A program made the position numbers and the translations under genes. Positions 42,677 to 52,307 of a DNA stretch of 64,000 nt are shown one piece after another (positions within the stretch are counted from its first letter, which is position 1; every line of letters starts with the position of its first letter). The stretch is from contig NZ_JAMXBF010000011.1 in assembly GCF_023823685.1 (NCBI RefSeq), forward strand, positions 124,001 through 188,000. Reading direction: 5' to 3'. The notes beneath the pieces are model-generated. The model was given only the letters and a program-made list of their open reading frames with translations. It had not been told where the DNA came from and ran no database searches. The DNA is from Pseudomonas subflava. Its GTDB lineage: Bacteria; Pseudomonadota; Gammaproteobacteria; Pseudomonadales; Pseudomonadaceae.

Positions 42677-43822
42677 ATGCAGCTGAATCTCGCCACGCTG
42701 GTGCTGCTGGATATCTACATTCTGCTGCTCGTCGGCGTGCTGATGCTGCATGCCTGGAGCCGCGGGCGCGACAGCACCCTGGGCTACCTGGCGGCGGCAC
42801 TGCTGATCGGTGCGGCCGGCACGGTGGTGGGCAGCTTGCGGGGTATGGGCGTCGACTGGGTGCCCATCCTGCTCGGCAACGTACTGGTCCTGGCGAGCGC
42901 GGCGCTGGCCTGGACGGCGTTGCGGGTGTTCGCCGGTCGTCGGCCGAGCCGCGCCGGGATGCTGGCCGGCGCGCTGGTCTGGCTTGCGCTGTGCCTGGTG
43001 CCGGCCTTCTACCAGTCGCTGCCGATACGCATCACCACCGGCTCGTTGCTGCTGGCGGGCTATGCCGCGCTCGGCGCCTGGGAGTTGTGGCGCAGCCGGA
43101 GGCGGCTGGAGGTGGACATCCGTCCGGCGCTGGTGCTGACGCTGATCCACACCGGCTTCTACACGGTGCGCGCGTTTTTCGACGACAACCTGCCGTTCGA
43201 CCCGAGCGGGGCGAGCACGCACTTCTTCGCGCTGGTGGTGCTGGAGACGCTGCTGTATGTCATCGGCCTGGCGTTCGTCACCCTGGCGATGGTCAAGGAG
43301 CGCGCCGAGCTGCGTTACAAGAGCGCGGCCCTGCGCGATCCGCTGACCGGCATCGGCAACCGCCGCGCCTTCGTCGAGGCGGCGGAGTGCCAGCTGGGTG
43401 TCTGCGCCCGCCTGCGCCGCCCGGCGGTGCTGCTGCTCTGCGATCTGGATCATTTCAAGCGGCTCAACGACAACTTCGGCCACGCCACCGGCGACCAGGC
43501 GCTGGCCGAGTTCGGCCGCATTCTCGCCAGCCGTTCGCGGCAGCAGGACCTATGCGCGCGCATAGGCGGTGAGGAGTTCGTCTGCTTGCTGGCGGAGGCC
43601 GATGCCACGGCGGCGCTGGCGCTGGCCGAGCGCATTCGCAGCGAATTCGCCGAGATGCCGTTCGTCGCCGAGGGGCAGCTGAGCGTGAGCATCGGCATTG
43701 CCGAGGCGCAGCTGGCCGACTACGAGCTGACACGCCTGCTGTCGCTGGCCGACCAGGCGCTCTACGCAGCCAAGGCCGCCGGGCGCAACCGCGTGGAGCT
43801 GTACCGGGCGGAGCCGCGCTGA
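42677..43822 (+). CDS. membrane diguanylate cyclase (GGDEF)
   Basis: Protein of 381 residues that makes c-di-GMP. About six to seven membrane helices (about 5-215) form an N-terminal sensor domain, followed by a GGDEF domain with an intact GGEEF site (CARIGGEEFVCLL). An inhibitory I-site (RQQD) lies five residues before GGEEF, so product feedback is expected. The signal sensed is unknown. Its direct neighbour is yaeQ (51 bases). Confidence 0.92.
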   Translation: MQLNLATLVLLDIYILLLVGVLMLHAWSRGRDSTLGYLAAALLIGAAGTVVGSLRGMGVDWVPILLGNVLVLASAALAWTALRVFAGRRPSRAGMLAGALVWLALCLVPAFYQSLPIRITTGSLLLAGYAALGAWELWRSRRRLEVDIRPALVLTLIHTGFYTVRAFFDDNLPFDPSGASTHFFALVVLETLLYVIGLAFVTLAMVKERAELRYKSAALRDPLTGIGNRRAFVEAAECQLGVCARLRRPAVLLLCDLDHFKRLNDNFGHATGDQALAEFGRILASRSRQQDLCARIGGEEFVCLLAEADATAALALAERIRSEFAEMPFVAEGQLSVSIGIAEAQLADYELTRLLSLADQALYAAKAAGRNRVELYRAEPR

Positions 43823-43872
43823 GACGAATCGGGTAGACTTGCCGCCTTCCCGATCAGCCAAGAAGCCCGCCC

Positions 43873-44412
43873 ATGGCCCTGCAAGCCACGCCCTACAAAG
43901 TCGAACTGAATCTCACCGACCTCGACCGCAACGTCTACGAGAACCTGCGTTTTACCGTGGCCAAGCACCCCTCGGAGACCGAAGAGCGCCTGGCCGTGCG
44001 CCTGATCGCCTACGCCCTGTGGTACCACGAGCAGCTGGCCTTTGGTCGTGGCCTGTCCGACGTCGACGAGCCGGCGCTGTGGGAGAAGAGCCTGGATGAC
44101 CGCGTGCTGCACTGGATCGAGGTCGGCCAGCCGGATGCCGAGCGCATCACCTGGTGTTCGCGTCGCACCGAGCGCTTCAGCCTGGTGGCCTACGGCAACC
44201 TGCGGGTGTGGCAGAACAAGGTGCTCGACGGCGTGCGCAGCCTGAAGAACATCAACGTAGTCGGCGTCGACCAGGAAGCCCTGGAGAACCTGGCCCGCGA
44301 TCTGCCGCGCGCGATCAGCTGGAGCGTGATGATCAGTGACGGCCTGCTCTACGTCACCGACGAGCGCGGCCAGCACGAGATTCCGTTGGAATGGCTGCAC
44401 GGCGAGCGCTGA
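43873..44412 (+). CDS. yaeQ: YaeQ family protein
   Basis: Protein of 179 residues of the YaeQ family, whose fold resembles PD-(D/E)xK nucleases. Motifs LAVRLIAYALWYHEQLAFGRGL near the N-terminus and RITWCSRRTERFSLVAYGN in the middle match. Reported links to transcription antitermination are not settled. In P. aeruginosa yaeQ is also next to recJ. It precedes a dispersed repeat. Confidence 0.93.
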   Translation: MALQATPYKVELNLTDLDRNVYENLRFTVAKHPSETEERLAVRLIAYALWYHEQLAFGRGLSDVDEPALWEKSLDDRVLHWIEVGQPDAERITWCSRRTERFSLVAYGNLRVWQNKVLDGVRSLKNINVVGVDQEALENLARDLPRAISWSVMISDGLLYVTDERGQHEIPLEWLHGER

Positions 44413-44418
44413 TCGTTT

Positions 44419-44508
44419 CCCCTCTCCGATGGGAGAGGGGCCAGGGATGAGGGGCTGATCTCCTGCACGGAGCTTCCCTCTCCCCAACCCTCTCCCAAAG
44501 GGAGAGGG
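44419..44508. repeat. CT/GA-rich dispersed inverted repeat, copy 2
   Basis: Copies of CCCCTCTCC / GGGAGAGGGG (44419-44440) and CCCTCTCCC / GGGAGAGGG (44477-44508) in inverted arrangement. It is the same element as at 7724-7811, here between yaeQ and recJ. Confidence 0.75.
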
Positions 44509-44558
44509 AGCCTTCCGCGACGCTATCGGCCCGCCTAGCAGAACAATCGGAACACCCC

Positions 44559-46274
44559 ATGCGCATCGACCTTCGCCCATTGCCCGCCATGCTGCCCGAC
44601 CTGGGCGAGCTGCCGCCGCTGCTGACCCGCCTGTACGCCGCCCGCGGCGTGCAGTCCGCCGCCGAGCTGGACAAGGGCCTGGCGCGGCTGATTCCGTACC
44701 AGCGCCTGAAGGGCATCGATGCTGCGGTGGAACTGCTGGTGCAGGCCCTGGAGCGGCGTCAGCGCATTCTCTACGTCGGCGACTTCGACGCCGACGGCGC
44801 CACCGCCAGCTCGGTCGGCGTGCTCGGCCTGCGCATGCTCGGCGCGGCGCATGTCGACTACCTGGTGCCCAATCGCTTCGAATACGGCTACGGCCTGACC
44901 CCGGAAATCGTCGCTGTGGCCCTGGAGCGCCGGCCGGATCTGCTGGTGACGGTGGACAACGGCATCTCCAGCGTCGAGGGCGTGGCCGCGGCCAAGGCCG
45001 CCGGGCTCAAGGTGCTGGTCACCGACCACCACCTGCCGGGCCCAGAGCTGCCGGCGGCCGACGCCATCGTCAATCCCAACCAGCCGGGCTGCGACTTCCC
45101 GAGCAAGGCGCTGGCCGGGGTCGGGGTGATCTTCTACGTGCTGCTGGCCCTGCGCGCCCGGCTGCGCGAGGTCGACTGGTTCGCCCGCGCCGGGATTGCC
45201 GAGCCGAACCTGGGCGAGCTGCTCGACCTGGTGGCGCTGGGCAGCGTGGCCGACGTGGTGCCGCTCGACGCCAACAACCGCATCCTAGTGCACCAGGGCC
45301 TGGCGCGTATCCGTGCGGGCCGGGCGCGGCCGGGGCTCAAGGCGATCCTCGAGGTGGCCGGACGCCAGGCGGCGCGCATCAGCTCCACCGACCTCGGCTT
45401 CATCCTCGGCCCGCGCCTGAACGCCGCCGGGCGGATGGACGACATGAGCCTGGGCATCGAATGCCTGCTGTGCGACGACGAGGCGCTGGTGCGCGACATG
45501 GCCCAGCAGCTCGACGATCTGAACAAGGACCGCAAGGCCGTGGAGCAGGGCATGCAGCGCGAGGCGCTGGCCCAGCTCAAGGACCTCAGCCTGGAGGACA
45601 TGCCGTTCGGCCTGTGCCTGTTCGAGGCGGACTGGCACCAGGGCGTGATCGGCATCCTCGCCTCGCGCCTCAAGGAGCGTTACCACCGCCCGGCCATCGC
45701 CTTCGCCGATGCCGGCGACGGGCTGCTCAAGGGCTCGGCGCGTTCGGTGCCGGGCCTGCATATCCGCGATGCGCTGGACGCGGTTGCCGCGCGCCATCCC
45801 GGGCTGATCAGCAAATTCGGCGGCCACGCCATGGCCGCCGGCCTGTCGTTGCCGCAGGAACACTACGGCGCCTTCGCCGCAGCCTTCGACGCCGAGGTGC
45901 GCCGCCAGCTGAGCGAGGACGACCTCACCGGGCGCCTGCTGTCCGACGGCCAGCTCGGTGTCGAGGAGTTCCACCTGGAGCTGGCCAAGTCCCTGCGCCA
46001 TGCCGGGCCGTGGGGGCAGCACTTCCCCGAGCCGCTGTTCCATGGCGTGTTCCAGATCGTCACCCAGCGCGTGGTGGGCGAGAAGCACCTCAAGCTGGTG
46101 CTGAAGACCGAGTGCGGGGGCCAGACCCTGGACGGCATCGCCTTCAACGTCGACCGCGACACCTGGCCCAACGCGAGCGTGCGCTGGGTGGAGCTGGCCT
46201 ACAAGCTGGACGTCAACGAGTACCAGGGCCGCGAGAGCGTGCAACTGCTGGTCTCGCACCTGGCGGCGCGCTGA
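44559..46274 (+). CDS. recJ: single-stranded-DNA-specific exonuclease RecJ
   Basis: RecJ of 571 residues, the typical length. A 5'-3' ssDNA exonuclease in recombination and mismatch repair. Core phosphoesterase motifs: GDFDADGATAS (about 73-83), the DHH motif D156-H157-H158 in VTDHHLPG, and the DHHA1 domain with GGHAMAAGLSL near residue 425. The whole gene is intact. It follows yaeQ over a repeat, as in other Pseudomonas. Confidence 0.97.
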   Translation: MRIDLRPLPAMLPDLGELPPLLTRLYAARGVQSAAELDKGLARLIPYQRLKGIDAAVELLVQALERRQRILYVGDFDADGATASSVGVLGLRMLGAAHVDYLVPNRFEYGYGLTPEIVAVALERRPDLLVTVDNGISSVEGVAAAKAAGLKVLVTDHHLPGPELPAADAIVNPNQPGCDFPSKALAGVGVIFYVLLALRARLREVDWFARAGIAEPNLGELLDLVALGSVADVVPLDANNRILVHQGLARIRAGRARPGLKAILEVAGRQAARISSTDLGFILGPRLNAAGRMDDMSLGIECLLCDDEALVRDMAQQLDDLNKDRKAVEQGMQREALAQLKDLSLEDMPFGLCLFEADWHQGVIGILASRLKERYHRPAIAFADAGDGLLKGSARSVPGLHIRDALDAVAARHPGLISKFGGHAMAAGLSLPQEHYGAFAAAFDAEVRRQLSEDDLTGRLLSDGQLGVEEFHLELAKSLRHAGPWGQHFPEPLFHGVFQIVTQRVVGEKHLKLVLKTECGGQTLDGIAFNVDRDTWPNASVRWVELAYKLDVNEYQGRESVQLLVSHLAAR

Positions 46275-46397
46275 GCGGATGAGCGGGCTTGACGGGGTGG
46301 AGGTGGGCTCCTAAAGGTTAATCCGCCGCCGTCCGCGGCATGCATGCGGAAGCTGGGCGTTGTCCGCGCCACCACGTCCGACTTCGAGGATTCCGCC

Positions 46398-47726
46398 ATG
46401 CGCTTCCCGCCGCTTGTCTTCGTCATCAGCTTGTCCTGCTGCACCTTGCTGCAGGCTCAGGATTTGCGAGTCAACCGCTTCGACGACCAGCTCGATGGCA
46501 TTTGCGATGCCCATTGTTCATTGCGCGACGCGGTGAGCATGCACAACCAGCTCGGCGGCACCAACCGCATTCTGCTGCCGTCCGGTATCTACAACCTGTC
46601 GCTGCCTCCCGAGTACGGCGAGGAAGGTGAGGTGTACGACGAGGATCAGAACCTCAACGGTGATCTCGATGTGCTCGTCGGCTCGCTCGTCCTGGTCGGC
46701 GCGGGGCGTCAGGTCAGCATCGTCGACGGCGGCGTCCTGGACCGTCTGCTGGAGGTCGAGGCCGGCGCCACGCTGACCGTGCAGGACCTGACCCTGCGCA
46801 ACGGCTTCTCCTCGGAAGACGGCGGCGCCATCGAGAACCGTGGTCACGCCGTGGTCCGCCGCAGCCGGCTGGCGGATAACCTACTGCGCTATTCCTGGGG
46901 CGGCCGTCACCGCGGCGGGGCGATCTTCAACGCCGGCACCCTGGAGGTGTACGACAGCCAGTTCGAGGGTAATCGGGTCGACATCGGCGACAGCGGCGGA
47001 GCCTTCGGCGGCGCGTTGTTCAACGCCGGCACCCTGACCGTACGCGACACCCTGTTCCGTGCCAACCGGGTGAATACCGACGACGTGGTAGGCATCGGCG
47101 CGGCGCTGTTCAACATCGGCACCGCCAGCATGGCGCGGGTGTCCGTGCTGGAGAGCCAGGGCGACGGCGAGGGCGTGGCCGTCCGCAACGATGGCGATGG
47201 CATGCTGAGCCTGGCCAACATCACGGTGGCGAAGAGCCAGGGCCAGGAGTACGAGACCGACGCGGCGGTGGCCAACGGCTCCTACTATCCGATGTACCCG
47301 GGTACCCCGAGCATGACGCTGGTCCATGCCAGCATCGCCGACAACCAGGCGGTGGGGCTGTCCAACCGTGGCGACCTGACGGTGCGCAACAGCCTGATCA
47401 TCGACAACCGCTTGCAGAATTGCCTGGATGACGGCAGCCGCTACCGCGCCCGCGGCTTGCTGCTTGGCCTGGATTCCAGCAACTGCGCGGCGGATGCCTA
47501 CGTGGCCAACGAGCAGGCCTATTCGCTGGTGCTCTACGCCCTGTCCGCGAACAGCTCGGGGCTGCCGGCATTCAATCTGCGTCCGGCCAGCCCGGCGCTT
47601 GATGCCGCCGTCGGCAACTGTCCGACCTTCGACCAGCGGGGTTTCCCGCGGCCGCGGGATGGCGACGGTGACGGCCTGGCCGTGTGCGATCTGGGGGCGT
47701 ACGAGCGTGGTGCGAAGAATCGCTGA
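46398..47726 (+). CDS. CSLREA-domain, right-handed beta-helix exported protein
   Basis: Exported protein of 442 residues. A signal peptide (about 1-20) is followed by a CSLREA-like motif (HCSLRDAVSMHN, about 39-50). Then come repeated beta-helix rungs with recurrent GAIxNxG, GTLxVxDSxFxxNR phrases (about 110-330). The C-terminus has an ExA-type ending DQRGFPRPRDGDGDGL. Such proteins are surface or secreted and often bind sugars. Choice of start: MRFPPL has a GAGGA site; an upstream in-frame ATG at 46344 adds residues without a signal peptide. The function is unknown. Confidence 0.85.
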   Translation: MRFPPLVFVISLSCCTLLQAQDLRVNRFDDQLDGICDAHCSLRDAVSMHNQLGGTNRILLPSGIYNLSLPPEYGEEGEVYDEDQNLNGDLDVLVGSLVLVGAGRQVSIVDGGVLDRLLEVEAGATLTVQDLTLRNGFSSEDGGAIENRGHAVVRRSRLADNLLRYSWGGRHRGGAIFNAGTLEVYDSQFEGNRVDIGDSGGAFGGALFNAGTLTVRDTLFRANRVNTDDVVGIGAALFNIGTASMARVSVLESQGDGEGVAVRNDGDGMLSLANITVAKSQGQEYETDAAVANGSYYPMYPGTPSMTLVHASIADNQAVGLSNRGDLTVRNSLIIDNRLQNCLDDGSRYRARGLLLGLDSSNCAADAYVANEQAYSLVLYALSANSSGLPAFNLRPASPALDAAVGNCPTFDQRGFPRPRDGDGDGLAVCDLGAYERGAKNR

Positions 47727-47731
47727 GCCGA

Positions 47732-48400
47732 TCAACTACGCGGGGGAAGGCGCCCGCCGGAGCCTTCGACCAAGGCCCGCGCGCTGACGTCCTGCCAGCG
47801 CGACAGCAGTTGCGGCGGCTGCTTGGACTGCCGCTGCGGCGCGCTGCCGAGGAAGATGCCGTGATTGTTGAAGGCGTACACCGGCAGTAAATCGCGGCGC
47901 TGGCTGGCCGGCAGTATCCGCGCCTGCAGGTTGTCGAGGATCAGCGGTTCGGCGTCGGCGCCGGCGTAGTAAGCGAGCACCATGTGCGGCCTGCGGCTGC
48001 CGAGATCCTTGACGAAGGTCAGACGCAGCTTCTCGCTGGGAAGGCCCAGCTGCAGCAGGCCGAAGTACTTGGCGATGGCGATGTCCTCGCAGTCGCCGCG
48101 GCCCAGACTCAGGGTCTGGCCGGGGGTGGCCCAGTAATCGGCTTCGCCCCATAGCTGCATGTCTTCGCCGTGCAGCACGCTGCGGTTGACGAAGCGGTTG
48201 ACCCGCTCCAGTCGCGCCCGCTCGTCGCCGTCGCGGTTCTCCAGCAGTTGCTGCCAGGCCTGCAGGCGGCTCTCGGCCATCGCCTCGGCCAGGGCCGAGG
48301 GTGGGGCGTCGTTGGCGCTGGTGGCGCCGCCGACCAGCAACGCCAGCGCACCCAGAAGGGCGCGGCGCGGTAACAGGCGGATCGGCAACGAAAAGGGCAT
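47732..48400 (-). CDS. transglutaminase-like cysteine peptidase (LapG/BTLCP-type)
   Basis: Periplasmic protein of 222 residues with a signal peptide (about 1-30). The family triad is visible: Cys in GDCEDIAIAKY, His in PHMVLAYY, and Asp in LILDNLQ. LapG is a calcium-dependent protease that releases large adhesins, controlled by the c-di-GMP sensor LapD. No lapD or adhesin gene is adjacent, so the assignment is by family only. The ATG at 48400 was preferred to upstream starts. Confidence 0.82.
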   Translation of the reverse strand: MPFSLPIRLLPRRALLGALALLVGGATSANDAPPSALAEAMAESRLQAWQQLLENRDGDERARLERVNRFVNRSVLHGEDMQLWGEADYWATPGQTLSLGRGDCEDIAIAKYFGLLQLGLPSEKLRLTFVKDLGSRRPHMVLAYYAGADAEPLILDNLQARILPASQRRDLLPVYAFNNHGIFLGSAPQRQSKQPPQLLSRWQDVSARALVEGSGGRLPPRS

Positions 48401-48699
48401 GGTGAGCACTTCGGTCCGCCCCATCGGCGGCTCGGCGATTCTGTGAGATCGCCCGCTCGCCGAATGTGACGGCTAGCTCCGTTTCGCTGACGATCTCTGC
48501 CGTTTCGTTGCGTTTTCTCGAACTGCGTCACGCTGCCCGGCGATTCGCGCGCTCGCCTTCGCGAGCCGGGGAGGCCGCGAGGCGGGCCCGGCTGCTGCAA
48601 AGGCCTGCCGCCTCGCAATATCCGGAAGCACAGCCCGGCTTCGCCGGGCCGTGGTCGAGGCTAGAATCGGGACACTTTCCACCCCGAAGGAGGGTTCAG
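48401..48699. other. 299-base gap before the TerB-like gene
   Basis: No gene is supported. The region includes the divergent promoters of the LapG-like and TerB-like genes; a likely ribosome site AAGGAGGG lies at 48688-48695. No clear sigma-70 core pair is visible. Confidence 0.4.
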
Positions 48700-49437
48700 A
48701 TGAATACTCGCGGACTGCTCGATCAACTGCTCAAATCCGGCCAGGACCTGCTGCAGCAGAAATCCGGTGCTTCGTCCTCCGGCGGCCTGGGCGGTTTGCT
48801 CGGCGGCATGGCCGGCGGAAAAGGTGGCAAGGGTGGCGACCTCGGCACCCTCCTCAAGGGCGCAGGTGGCGGGGCCCTGGCGGCCGGTGCGCTGGGCGCG
48901 CTGCTGGGCAACAAGAGCGCGCGTAAGGTCGGCAGCAAGGTCATCACCTACGGTGGCCTCGCCGCGCTCGGCGTGATCGCCTACAAGGCCTATGGCAACT
49001 GGCAGGAGCAACAGCGTGCGAGCAACGCGCGCCCGGTCAGCGAGCCGCAGACGGTGGACCGCCTGCCCGCGCCCCAGGCCGAGCTGCACAGCCAGGCCAT
49101 CCTTCGGGCGCTGGTGGCGGCGGCCAAAGCCGACGGCCATGTGGACGCCAAGGAGCGTCAGCTGATCGAGGAGCAGATCGGCGCGCTGGCAGACGATCCC
49201 GAGCTGCTGCGCTGGCTCGATACCGAGTTGAACAAGCCGCTCGACCCCGCCGAAGTGGCGCGCGCCGCCACCACACCGGAGATGGCTGCGGAGATGTATA
49301 TCGCCAGCGTGCTGATGGTGGACGAGGAGCACTTCATGGAGCGCGCCTACCTCGACGAGCTGTCCCGCCAGCTCAAGCTGGAGCCCTCGCTGAAGGCCGA
49401 GCTCGAGGCGCAGGTGCGTCGCGAACTGGTCGGCTGA
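48700..49437 (+). CDS. TerB/DUF533 family protein
   Basis: Protein of 245 residues. The N-terminal part is Gly-rich (about 25-75), with a hydrophobic stretch KVITYGGLAALGVIAYKAYG (about 78-97) that may cross the membrane. The C-terminal half (about 125-243) is helical, with a TerB/DUF533-like HVDAKERQLIEEQIGAL segment. Such proteins are found in many Gram-negatives with unknown role. The ATG at 48700 with AAGGAGGG at good distance was chosen; the upstream frame is antisense repeat. Confidence 0.85.
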   Translation: MNTRGLLDQLLKSGQDLLQQKSGASSSGGLGGLLGGMAGGKGGKGGDLGTLLKGAGGGALAAGALGALLGNKSARKVGSKVITYGGLAALGVIAYKAYGNWQEQQRASNARPVSEPQTVDRLPAPQAELHSQAILRALVAAAKADGHVDAKERQLIEEQIGALADDPELLRWLDTELNKPLDPAEVARAATTPEMAAEMYIASVLMVDEEHFMERAYLDELSRQLKLEPSLKAELEAQVRRELVG

Positions 49438-49444
49438 TGCTTCA

Positions 49445-49800
49445 GGCGGAGTTCCCGGTCCCGTCCTGGAACTCCGCCCGGTTCGCCCGGCGTGCTCGGC
49501 GCGATACAGCGCTTGGTTGGCCAGCTCCAGGGGTCGTCCAGCTCCGCGTGATCCAGCGGCCATAGCGAGCCGCCCAGGCTGCAGCCGACCCGTACCTCGT
49601 GATTCTCGATCCGCACCGGCTGCTGCAGGCCATGCAGCACTCGGTCGGCCACCTGGCGGATGTGGTCCCGCGCCTTGGCCTCCGTCACCTGCACCATCAC
49701 GAATTCGTCTCCGCCCAGGCGCGCCATCAGATCGCCGCCGCGCAGGCGCACGGCCACGTGCTTGAACAGTTAATGAGCAGGGCGAAGTGGCTGCGATCGC
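49445..49800 (-). pseudogene. relic of a GGDEF diguanylate cyclase domain
   Basis: A degraded GGDEF domain on the minus strand. A fragment FALLI sits directly next to LFKHVAVRLR, which implies loss of the about 20 codons that normally lie between. The core ARLGGDEFVMVQ (GGDEF at 49701-49715) is intact. Near 49530 a frameshift separates VGCSLGGSLWPLDHAELDD from LELANQALYRAEHAG, so the C-terminus is in another frame. No start or upstream domain remains. This is clearly a pseudogene, not an active cyclase. Confidence 0.8.
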
Positions 49801-50056
49801 TGAACGAGGGCTGCTCGCCAGGCTGGGGTGCAGCGGAAACGAGGCCGTTCCGGTTGCAGGTCCGGCTAAGGCGCCCCGGCATGCCGCACAAAGGCCCACC
49901 CAGTCTTCAAGTTTCCGGTGAGCACCGCGCCGAATCTCTCACTTGGCCGAGGGTTAGGGCCTGTGGTCGCCGGCGTGCGGCGGCCGAGCTCTGGCTCGCA
50001 GTGGCCAGCGCTCATCCGCTGCCCTGCTAGACTGGCCGCCAGTCGAGGAGGGCGAC
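49801..50056. other. gap before the autotransporter-type barrel gene
   Basis: No gene is seen; some decayed coding sequence from the GGDEF relic may extend here. A GAGGAGGGCGAC leader at 50045-50056 precedes the next ATG. Confidence 0.4.
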
Positions 50057-50995
50057 ATGGGACTGAGGGTTTGCGCCGGTTGGATGCTGATGGTGGCGGC
50101 GCATTGCGCATGCGCCGATGGCCAACTGCTGCTCGATCAGCGCGCGCTGCTGCTGGATGACGGCCGCCTGCCGCGCGAGGCGGCGCTGGATCGCCTGCAG
50201 CAGGTGCGTTTCGCCTTCCGCGAGCCGCTGGCCGAGCCGGGCCGGTGGCCGTTGTGGATACGCACCCAGGGCAACCGCGGGCGCTGGGACGACGGCCTGG
50301 AGCGGCATGCCGAGGCGGTGACTCTCGGCCTGGACAAACCGCTCGGCGGCCAGTGGATCGGCGGTGGCCTGATCGCGCTGTCACGCGCCCGCGTGGACAG
50401 CGGCGGCGCGGCGGACAGCGAAAGCACTCACCTCGGCCTCTACGCCGCCACCCGCGTGTACAACCAGCTGGGCTTCAAGCTCGGCGTCATGCATGGCCAG
50501 CACCGTCTGGACGGCGGCGGCGACCACGCCGGCGCACGCAGCTGGCAGCTGTTCGGCGAGAGCAGCTTCGCCCTGGATTTCCGCGACTTCACCCTGGAGC
50601 CGTTTGCCGGCCTGGCCCTGATTCGCCTGGACAGCGCCGCCCTCGCACAGGGCTGCGTGCGTCTGGCCGGGGCGGACGAGGAGGGCGGCTACCTCAGCCT
50701 CGGCTGGCGCCTGGCCGCGCCCTGGTACTGGCAGCAGCGCAAGTGGGTCGGTCGCGCCAGCCTGGCACTGCGCCAGGATCTCGGCGGCGACCGCCTGAAC
50801 GGCGAGGTGCTCGCCGCAGACGGCGAGACCCTGCGCCTGCAGGGCCGCGAATTCGAGCGCAGCACCCTGCGGCTGGACCTGAGCCTGGACCACGCGCTGC
50901 GCGACGATCTCTACCTCGGCCTGAGTTACGCCGGCGACTACGCCGAGGACGCCCGTGACCACGCCCTGGCCGCGCGGCTGAGCCTGAGGTTCTAG
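50057..50995 (+). CDS. autotransporter-type outer-membrane beta-barrel protein
   Basis: Exported protein of 312 residues. After a signal peptide (about 1-20) nearly the whole length is alternating strand pattern with aromatic girdles ([34 protein letters not shown]), and it ends in the outer-membrane signature residue F (LSLRF). It resembles autotransporter C-terminal barrels without a large passenger. No linked passenger gene is present. It is probably a stand-alone porin-like or display protein. Confidence 0.78.
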   Translation: MGLRVCAGWMLMVAAHCACADGQLLLDQRALLLDDGRLPREAALDRLQQVRFAFREPLAEPGRWPLWIRTQGNRGRWDDGLERHAEAVTLGLDKPLGGQWIGGGLIALSRARVDSGGAADSESTHLGLYAATRVYNQLGFKLGVMHGQHRLDGGGDHAGARSWQLFGESSFALDFRDFTLEPFAGLALIRLDSAALAQGCVRLAGADEEGGYLSLGWRLAAPWYWQQRKWVGRASLALRQDLGGDRLNGEVLAADGETLRLQGREFERSTLRLDLSLDHALRDDLYLGLSYAGDYAEDARDHALAARLSLRF

Positions 50996-51074
50996 CGGCC
51001 GCGTGCTCGCGTGGCCGATCGAGCGGAGCGGCCCGCCGGTCAGCCTGCGGGCTGCCAGCGGGCGTGCAGTCGGG

Positions 51075-51080
51075 TATACT
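51075..51080 (+). promoter_or_regulatory. candidate -10 box of prfB
   Basis: TATACT lies about 120 bases upstream of the prfB start, within GCAGTCGGGTATACTCGCC. No matching -35 is obvious. Confidence 0.35.
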
Positions 51081-51197
51081 CGCCGGCTTTTCCGAACCCT
51101 TGCGGTCGCGGCCCATGTCGCGCCACGTCCGGCCCGGCCAAGCGCCGGCGGGCGGGCGCGGGCCGGGTCGCGATCCTGCCCGAGAGTGCTGCCCACC

Positions 51198-52293
51198 ATG
51201 GAAATCAATCCGATCCTCAACAGCATCAAGGACCTGTCCGAGCGCACCCAGACCATTCGGGGGTATCTTTGACTACGATCAGAAGCATGATCGTCTCGTC
51301 GAAGTAAACCGCGAACTCGAAGACCCGAACGTCTGGAACAAGCCGGAGTACGCCCAGAACCTGGGCCGTGAGCGCGCCACCCTGGCGCAGATCGTCGACA
51401 CCATCGACGACCTCACCGGCAGCCTGGCCGACTCCCACGACCTCCTGGAAATGGCCGCCGAAGAAAACGACGAAGGCGCCGTCAACGACGTCGCCGCCGA
51501 AGTCGAGCGCCTGCGCGAGATCCTCGAGAAGCTGGAATTCCGCCGCATGTTCAGCGGCGAGATGGACCCCAACAACTGCTATCTGGACATCCAGGCCGGT
51601 TCCGGCGGTACCGAGGCCCAGGACTGGGCCAACATCCTGCTGCGCATGTACCTGCGCTGGGCCGACAAGCGCGGCTTCAGCGCCGAGATCGTCGAGCTTT
51701 CCGAGGGCGAAGTCGCCGGCATCAAGGGCGCCACCGTGCATATCAAGGGCGAGTACGCCTTCGGCTGGCTGCGCACCGAGATCGGCGTGCACCGCCTGGT
51801 GCGCAAGAGCCCGTTCGACTCCGGCGCCCGTCGCCATACCTCGTTCTCGGCGGTGTTCGTGTCGCCGGAGATCGACGACCGGGTCGAGATCGAGATCAAC
51901 CCGTCCGACCTGCGCATCGACACCTACCGCTCCTCCGGCGCCGGTGGTCAGCACGTCAACACCACCGACTCGGCGGTGCGTATCACCCACGTGCCGACCA
52001 ACACCGTGGTGGCCTGCCAGAACGAGCGCTCGCAGCACGCCAACAAGGACACCGCCATGAAGATGCTGCGGGCCAAGTTGTACGAGCTGGAGATGCAGAA
52101 GCGCACCGCGGCCTCCCAGGCGCTGGAAGACAGCAAGTCGGACATCGGCTGGGGCCACCAGATCCGTTCCTACGTGCTCGATGATTCGCGCATCAAGGAC
52201 CTGCGGACCGGCGTCGAGCGCAGCGACTGCCAGAAGGTGCTCGACGGCGACCTCGACCAGTACCTCGAAGCCAGCCTCAAACAGGGCCTTTGA
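51198..52293 (+). CDS. prfB: peptide chain release factor 2 (programmed +1 frameshift)
   Basis: RF2, 364 residues after frameshift. It terminates translation at UGA and UAA. The first 24 codons (51198-51269) end CTT-TGA; the ribosome slips +1 over the T at 51270 and continues with GAC at 51271. The slip cassette is CGGGGGTATCTTTGAC (51258-51273), whose Shine-Dalgarno-like element is CGGGGG. Key motifs: SPF recognition tripeptide (KSPFDS) and GGQ (G249-G250-Q251 in SGAGGQHVN). Coordinates cover both parts. It is followed by lysS, as usual. Confidence 0.97.
51258..51273 (+). promoter_or_regulatory. RF2 programmed +1 frameshift site
   Basis: Internal Shine-Dalgarno-like CGGGGG, spacer TAT, then slippery CTT followed by TGA-C. 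The arrangement matches the classical site that lets RF2 regulate its own level. The G-run begins with CGG rather than the AGG seen in E. coli. Confidence 0.95.
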
Positions 52294-52307
52294 TCCCGTA
52301 CCGCTGT

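Noticed and set aside
47732..48400. lapG assigned by name
   Set aside because: No lapD or lapA-type adhesin is adjacent, so the symbol was left empty and only the family is stated.
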